Source of the DNA: Owenia fusiformis
Lineage: Eukaryota; Annelida; Polychaeta; Sabellida; Oweniidae
Assembly: GCA_903813345.2 (NCBI GenBank)
Contig: CAIIXF020000012.1
Location: 26,674,684-26,738,683, forward strand
Reading direction: 5' to 3'
Length of the DNA stretch: 64,000 bases
In this document: positions 58,116 to 64,000 of the stretch, piece by piece
Position numbering within the stretch: position 1 is the stretch's first letter
Layout of the letters: every line of letters begins with the position of its first letter
Translations under genes and position numbers: made by a program
The notes under the pieces: model-generated
What the model was told of the DNA's origin: nothing
Seen by the model: the letters and a program-made list of their open reading frames with translations, nothing else
Databases searched by the model: none

Positions 58116-59687
58116 TAGAGCTTCACATGCAAGAGATGAATATCGACAGAAAGTTCAATTTTCTGGACTTTTGATGTTTTCATTTCTCGCCAATATACCA
58201 ATAAACTCAAAAATACAAAATGTTCTAGATAAAGCATAACGAATTCAATTTCTTGTAATTTTATAATCATTAGTAATCTGTCTGCTTGTGTTGATTGATA
58301 GATAATGTAAAACGTAAGGAATATTGACCCCATTTAAACCCTACTTGCTTAAGATACATGATGTCTTCAAATTGTCAATTGTAAGTTTAATAGTTTATGC
58401 AAATCTATGCACTGTGCATAAATTGGATTTAATTGAATTGAAAGTATTTTCTATTACGTAGGATTATGTTTAGCCTTGTCAAATCGGCATTATCTTGATT
58501 TTCAATTTATTAATCAAAATTAAATTTAAAGAAATAGAAAGACATCGACTTAAGAAAGACTAAATTGTGTTATATTATAAGATGATAATAAGGGTTTATT
58601 AATATTATATTTTGCCAACAAAATCTACAAACTTTACGATGGCTAACATGAATATATTTAAACTGGATGCTTACCTCGATCTTTAGTGATGGAGCGAAAT
58701 AAGTGTTGACTCCTAGACTCTTTGCTTGACTCCGTTTAAACTTCAGCAATTTCAGTTATTTTAAACAATTTCAGTTATTTTAAAGAGCATGGACATCGCG
58801 CATCTCATAGATTCTTCCGCCGCGTATTGATTCCATTGATTATGTTATGTTGTATGAAATACAGGGTGTTCAACTGTATACATTTTTACTCATAAAGATA
58901 CCTTAGGAGTATTGTCTCGTTTAATCCGGGAATATATTCTATATCCAGGTGAATATTTTTCATAAGTCCCGCCCCAACGAGGATCCGGGATCTATAAATC
59001 ATATATCCCGCTCAAGCCGATCTCTTGGACATACGATGGCTAATATATCCCACCCCGGGAATTCCCGCCATAATTTTGTCCGCACTGAACTAGACTAAAG
59101 ACAAAGATGGCAGACGAACGGAATGAATAAAATTCAAGATTTGGAACAAATAATGTGGATTAGTTCTTAGTTTTACAAAGCAAACCAACACACGATGGAG
59201 TTTATATTGTGAGAAATACACATCTAATTACATATATTACAATTTAAGACATCAGCATATGGGATACATGCTTATTATCATCATGGAGTATAATAGTTAT
59301 GCACGGTCGGTTTTGATACAGAAAATATCCCTTTGGATATACAAAACATCTTCCCTCGGTTTTTTCGGGCCCTCTGGAAGATATATTGTACTTACCCTTG
59401 GTATATTCCCTGTATCCAAAGCCTTCCAGTGCATAAACCTTACATATCCCTCTGATGATATCGAGTCACTGAGTTCCCTCTGGAAATATTGATCATCCTT
59501 CTGATATTTCCCAAATCAAATCACTCCAGGTAAATAACTACTTTATTTTAACTAACAAATCAATTTTGGAACTTACGACTGGTCTCTCACACATTTACTA
59601 GAACTTCCATTTTTGAAATTTTCATAGGACCTCATGTGCGATATGTGTGATATATTTTGAAAGCATAAAAATCAAGCACCCTGTAGA

Positions 59688-59772
59688 TGCTTACAGTCTA
59701 GATAGAGAATATAGTCCCACCTGTTATTCACAGATGCTTACATCGAGAATATAGTCCCACTTGTTATTCACA
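59688..59772. repeat. 47-bp tandem duplication
   Basis: TGCTTACA..GAGAATATAGTCCCAC then TGTTATTCACA occurs twice in a row with a short indel. Confidence 0.8.
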
Positions 59773-60156
59773 TGTGCCACATTTGATTGAATATACTGGT
59801 ACAGGGGATGTATAGTATAGTAAAACCTGTCTTGTATAACACATTTCTGTAAGGAACGCCTGTCAACAAAGAACAGTTTTCAAATGAACCAAATATGTTT
59901 TCATAAACTTTTAAACATGTTAAGATACGCTCTATGTAAGAAATACCTGTCAATCGGGAACAAGGAACACTTTTTAGGGCAAATTTTGAAAATTCACTTG
60001 TTCAGAATTAACAATGAAAATTTGTTACAGTAACACGTAGATTTGATGCGCTATGATTGATGTTAGCATATTCCTTACATCTCTATTTATCTTGATGTAA
60101 AATAACGAACTTTGATATTGGTTAATACGTCAACATATTATCATTCGAAGCTGAGG

Positions 60157-60331
60157 CCCAGGAATACGTTAAAAATGTTTAAAAAGTCCCCTCGTGAGTT
60201 GGTAATGCGTGGTGTATGCATTACTTTAGATTACTAACATGCTATAAGAATAAGATTGATATTTTATTAATGACTGTATACCCGGTCCTCAGATCCCAGG
60301 AATACGTTAAAAATGTTTAAAAAGTCCCCTC
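60157..60331. repeat. 37-bp direct repeat pair
   Basis: CCCAGGAATACGTTAAAAAT.. to ..AAAAAGTCCCCTC is found exactly at 60157-60193 and 60295-60331. Confidence 0.85.
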
Positions 60332-62350
60332 AGATCCACGTGTTATGAAAATGTTAAAGCCGCCATTGAATTGTCTGTCCATTTGACCAATCAGCAACGA
60401 TGTCTTCTCAATACAGATTTACATTATAGACGTATGTCATCATGGGATACCATGGTTCTCTCTTCTTGCAACATAGATCAACTAAACACAGACAGGTTTT
60501 TTGATGCGATGTGTATCAGAATGGTCGTATGTCATCATCTCTGAACCCTGGGGTTATATGAGTGCCGTTTAATATTTTGCTTGATGGTTTATGGCGTTTT
60601 TAGAACTAAATTTAGTTTGCTTGGGGTAACGGGGACGAGCTATTTAGTGAAATGTGCTGTCGTGGGCTTTCAAGAGAGGGGTATGCTACTTTGTGTTACA
60701 AATGTGAAAACTTCAAAACGAGCATTGCCACGCCTTCCTTTTGTTCATATATACTAGATGAATGTATCATGTTTAAGTATTATAAAGAAAAAATATATTT
60801 TACAATAATGTAACGACCCTCACTCTGCGTGGTAAGCGCGAAAGGTAGTGGTAGCGTTAAAGGGTTGATGAGTGAGTGTAAGAATCGTCACATTATTACC
60901 GGGTCCGTGTTGTGATTGTATGCACTCTCAAGGGTTTTACAGACATGACTGGTTGAATGGCAAAATGGCTGAATATGTCGCACTGCGACATAAAACATAC
61001 ACCTAACTGACAAAACAGACGATTTAGTTTAAATATAAATGATAACACAATTATGGGTTTATTTACAATGTGATTATAAATTGAGTATAGTAATTATGAC
61101 AATAACACACATAGTGTGGAAATATATATATGAATAAAAGTTCTGATATTGTAATACCTGAATGATATATGGTGCAGCGTTACTCAATGGCAATGGGTAC
61201 CCATATTCAAGGATTACGCACAAAGGTGGATCGTTATGCAATTAAGATCCCTGAAATGTGGTTACGATAATATACATAGTATTTCCTATCAAGTACAATA
61301 CATACTCAAGTAAGATTACATAATTACCAAGAAGCTGATACTGCTATTACACATTATTGAGCTCACATTCATAAATCCTACATTAACTACACATATAACA
61401 TACAATACTTTCATCTGGGAGAGTGTGTGACACAACTGGTGACCAAATAAACATACATAGCAATATGTATTACCATGACTTTGCAACAACCTTTGACAAT
61501 GAGAACAACAACAACTGGCACCTTGGAGTGTACGACATGACGCAAAGAACCTAATTACAACCACTGACAAAATGTAAGACCGACTAGAAATATCAGTGTA
61601 ACATTACGTATTCACAAGCTTGGGTGAAACATACCAAATAATGACTATAACAATAACTTGTACATTTGATTCAACATACCAATTAGTGATAACAATGTTT
61701 ACATGACTGCTCATTATGTAACATGCTAGGAAAATTAATGTCATATAACATGTGGGTGCAATCACATGACATGGATATACATGTCACGCAACAAGTGGGC
61801 GCCTGCTATGAAACATGCCGACGCGTACTACATGACATATGGGTGCAATTACACATCATGTGGGTACATGCTATGTAACAAGTGGGTGCATGTTATGTAG
61901 TAAGTGATCAATCATGAACATGAGTAAAACTGTATACCCAAGTTGGTAGTAGTACATCACCAACTTATAATATTCCATGACACAACATAAGGGTGGGTGC
62001 AACAACTTGTATTCCCTTTGGTAATATTGGGTGCAACAAATTGTATCTCCCTAGGGTGGCTTTGGGGAAAGCCATACATGCATACAGTATATAAATTATA
62101 GTACGACCTTAACGCAACGATACAATAAAACCGACACTCCAACCATCGATAAACAATAGAACAGTTCAAGTCCAAAACAAGTATCAGGCTAGACCATAAA
62201 CTAGGGTTCCATTAGGGTTTAACTCAACACCATCATCTATCTGACACTAACTGTTGCCCAACAGTAAGACTTGAACTCCATATGACGACTATATACAAGC
62301 GAGACATTACGTAACATACAGCTGCACAGGGTAGTTTGCAGTGTACCAAA

Positions 62351-62482
62351 ACATGATCAATTTGGGTATTGATCATCAACAATGAAGCAAACTGACATGA
62401 TCAAACTGGGTATGTTGATCAACAACAATAAAGCAAACTGACATGATCAAACTGGGTATGTTGATCATCAACCATGTAAACC
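62351..62482. repeat. 45-bp tandem triplicate with TGATCA words
   Basis: ACATGATCAAACTGGGTATG then TTGATCATCAACAA and AGCAAACTG, three units starting at 62351, 62395 and 62441. Confidence 0.82.
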
Positions 62483-64000
62483 AAATATGGGTCAAATAAT
62501 TCCAATGTGCTTTTGCATTAACAAGTCAAATCAAAATCTAAATGTAATACTTGCCAATTTTGCCACACTCGATATACATAGAGTGCTTACAGCTTGAAAT
62601 GAGGTGAAGGGTGTCCATCCACATGAGGTATTTGCATCAGCATATGAGTGGTTGGTTGTTGGTGGTATGTAGTTCGCCATTTGACAGACGTGCTGACATT
62701 TGCATGTCATGCGGGAGGGGTGAACCTCAAACTTCAAGCCTGATTTGGGGGTCAGACTTCGTGCAGATCCTGTTGTAATCACCTCATGTGGACGGACGAC
62801 TTACTGGTGTAAGTCGTGAGACAGTTTAGACACCTCGACGGTCAACAATAGCGACATTTTGAGTGAAGATAGCGGAGCAAATCACAAATGATTTACTCGA
62901 AAAACATAAGATGGCTACCTGTCTTCTGCGCATGCGCAGCGCCCTACATAAATTACGAACTTATGTAAACCCACAAAAACGGCCATAACTTCGCCAATAC
63001 GTGACCGATTGCTAAGTTTAAACTACCTATAGAGAGCTTAATTTACGTATTAAGTGCATATCCTACTAGATTAATGGTAAAACATAGTAAACAGGGTGAA
63101 ATTTAGACCAGAAAACTACGACAGTAACCTTGACCTTTTTACGCCAAAAGTACGAACGGGAGCAACAATATCCACAAATTACTAGAATAGGACACTTTAG
63201 TGGATAATATCGATCTAAACATGTATGTGAGTATATAAACAACATTAAGTGAAACCCTAGGTGAAACCCAACAGTGGTGAGACGTCGAACTGACAGTACT
63301 GAATATCAGCAAACAAATAAGTAAATCTGTTGGGTTATCACAATAAGATATATGCATAAAACATATTTAAAGGCCCCGTTTAGTTTGAAAATATTTTTCA
63401 GCAATTACTAGTTGGCATGACGTAAGAATTATTTCAGAGAAAAATGAAAAATGAGGAAAAATTGTCAGCTTTTTGTTTTTCAAACAATCACATTTCCCTC
63501 CAATTTTAAATAAAAATGAATTTTTTAATCATCAAGTATTCCACATTACATTGAAAATGCATTAGATTTTTTAACACCATTACAAAGGCTGAACAAGGGA
63601 CACACTGTTTCAATAATAGAATTTTATACACTCCCCTCCATAAGTTTGGCAACCTGTTTATGGTTTGCATTAGCAAGGATTAGCATCTAACTAGGTTGAA
63701 AAAAAGAAAATATAATGCTTGAATATTACTGTACCATTGATTTCTATGTTTTTCTCTGAACCACTTACACGCATGGATGAGTTCATTCCGGCATATTTGT
63801 AAATCAATTTTCTTAATTTTTCAAAAAACACATGTGAGGATGTGTGCTGTGCATTTTTGAAGTATCGCCCCACTAAAATTTAGTCAAGATAAATTCATGA
63901 TTTTCGAGCAAAAAGTCCTTCAAAAAAGACCCTTTGGAATTAAGAAAAGGGTTTCACGTATCACATTTTGTAACACTGGGTAAGACTATAATATAAGCCA

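Larger units (their letters stand above)
58116..64000. other. Unassigned AT-rich sequence
   Basis: No exon, transposase or RT could be recognised. Small local repeats are listed separately. A half copy of a CAGGGTGTTCAAC end occurs near 58863, and AGTAAAACCTGTC near 59818. Confidence 0.35.

Noticed and set aside
61316-61570. Cys-rich minus-strand frame of 84 codons
   Set aside because: Composition only; no motif, splice context or homologue that I can name.
62531-62806. Minus-strand frame with several Cys and a possible donor after TTTCAAGCT
   Set aside because: No family is recognised, the flanks lack a convincing acceptor, and the segment lies among local repeats. Kept as unassigned.

Overview
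The window is animal nuclear DNA: AT-rich, gene-poor and packed with transposons. It has spliced genes with GT-AG introns, a LINE, a Ty3/gypsy element and many terminal-inverted-repeat elements. Gene content and repeat style suggest an aquatic invertebrate (invertebrate deuterostome or lophotrochozoan), but the sequence alone does not settle the phylum. No RNA genes, CRISPR arrays or bacterial-type operons were seen.

Three host genes can be assembled exon by exon. (1) RAD54B, minus strand, positions 3937 to 990: the first four coding exons (437 codons), running off the left edge before the helicase domain. (2) A dCTP pyrophosphatase (DCTPP1-type) gene, minus strand, 30768 to 12472: five exons in perfect phase encode a 412-residue protein with two complete catalytic domains in tandem. 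It looks like a whole-gene tandem duplication whose copies fused, and it is the most interesting object here. (3) NDUFS8, plus strand, 37393 to 49788: six exons, 207 residues, the complete complex I 8-iron ferredoxin-like subunit with its mitochondrial presequence.

Layout: 1-3.9 kb RAD54B; 4.3-5.9 kb inverted-repeat element; 6.8-11.05 kb LINE with intact ORF2 and an 11-bp target-site duplication (TSD); 12.5-30.8 kb the dCTPP tandem gene. The introns of its two halves are paralogous. One carries a 4.26-kb foldback element (14.46-18.72 kb), the other a 9.3-kb inverted-repeat insertion (20.18-29.49 kb) enclosing a Ty3/gypsy gag-pol. Each half preserves the empty site of the other's insertion. 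From 31.1-36.8 kb is a stack of nested DNA transposons; 37.4-49.8 kb is NDUFS8, with a 30-bp satellite in intron 1 and an AGGTCA-rich array in intron 4. From 50-64 kb there are only repeats, relics (a reverse-transcriptase fragment, a deleted alpha-tubulin 3' end) and unassigned sequence.

The three genes have unrelated housekeeping roles: recombination repair, nucleotide-pool sanitation and respiration. Nothing indicates a joint pathway. The main signals are the domain-duplicated pyrophosphatase and the unusually readable record of transposon insertions.
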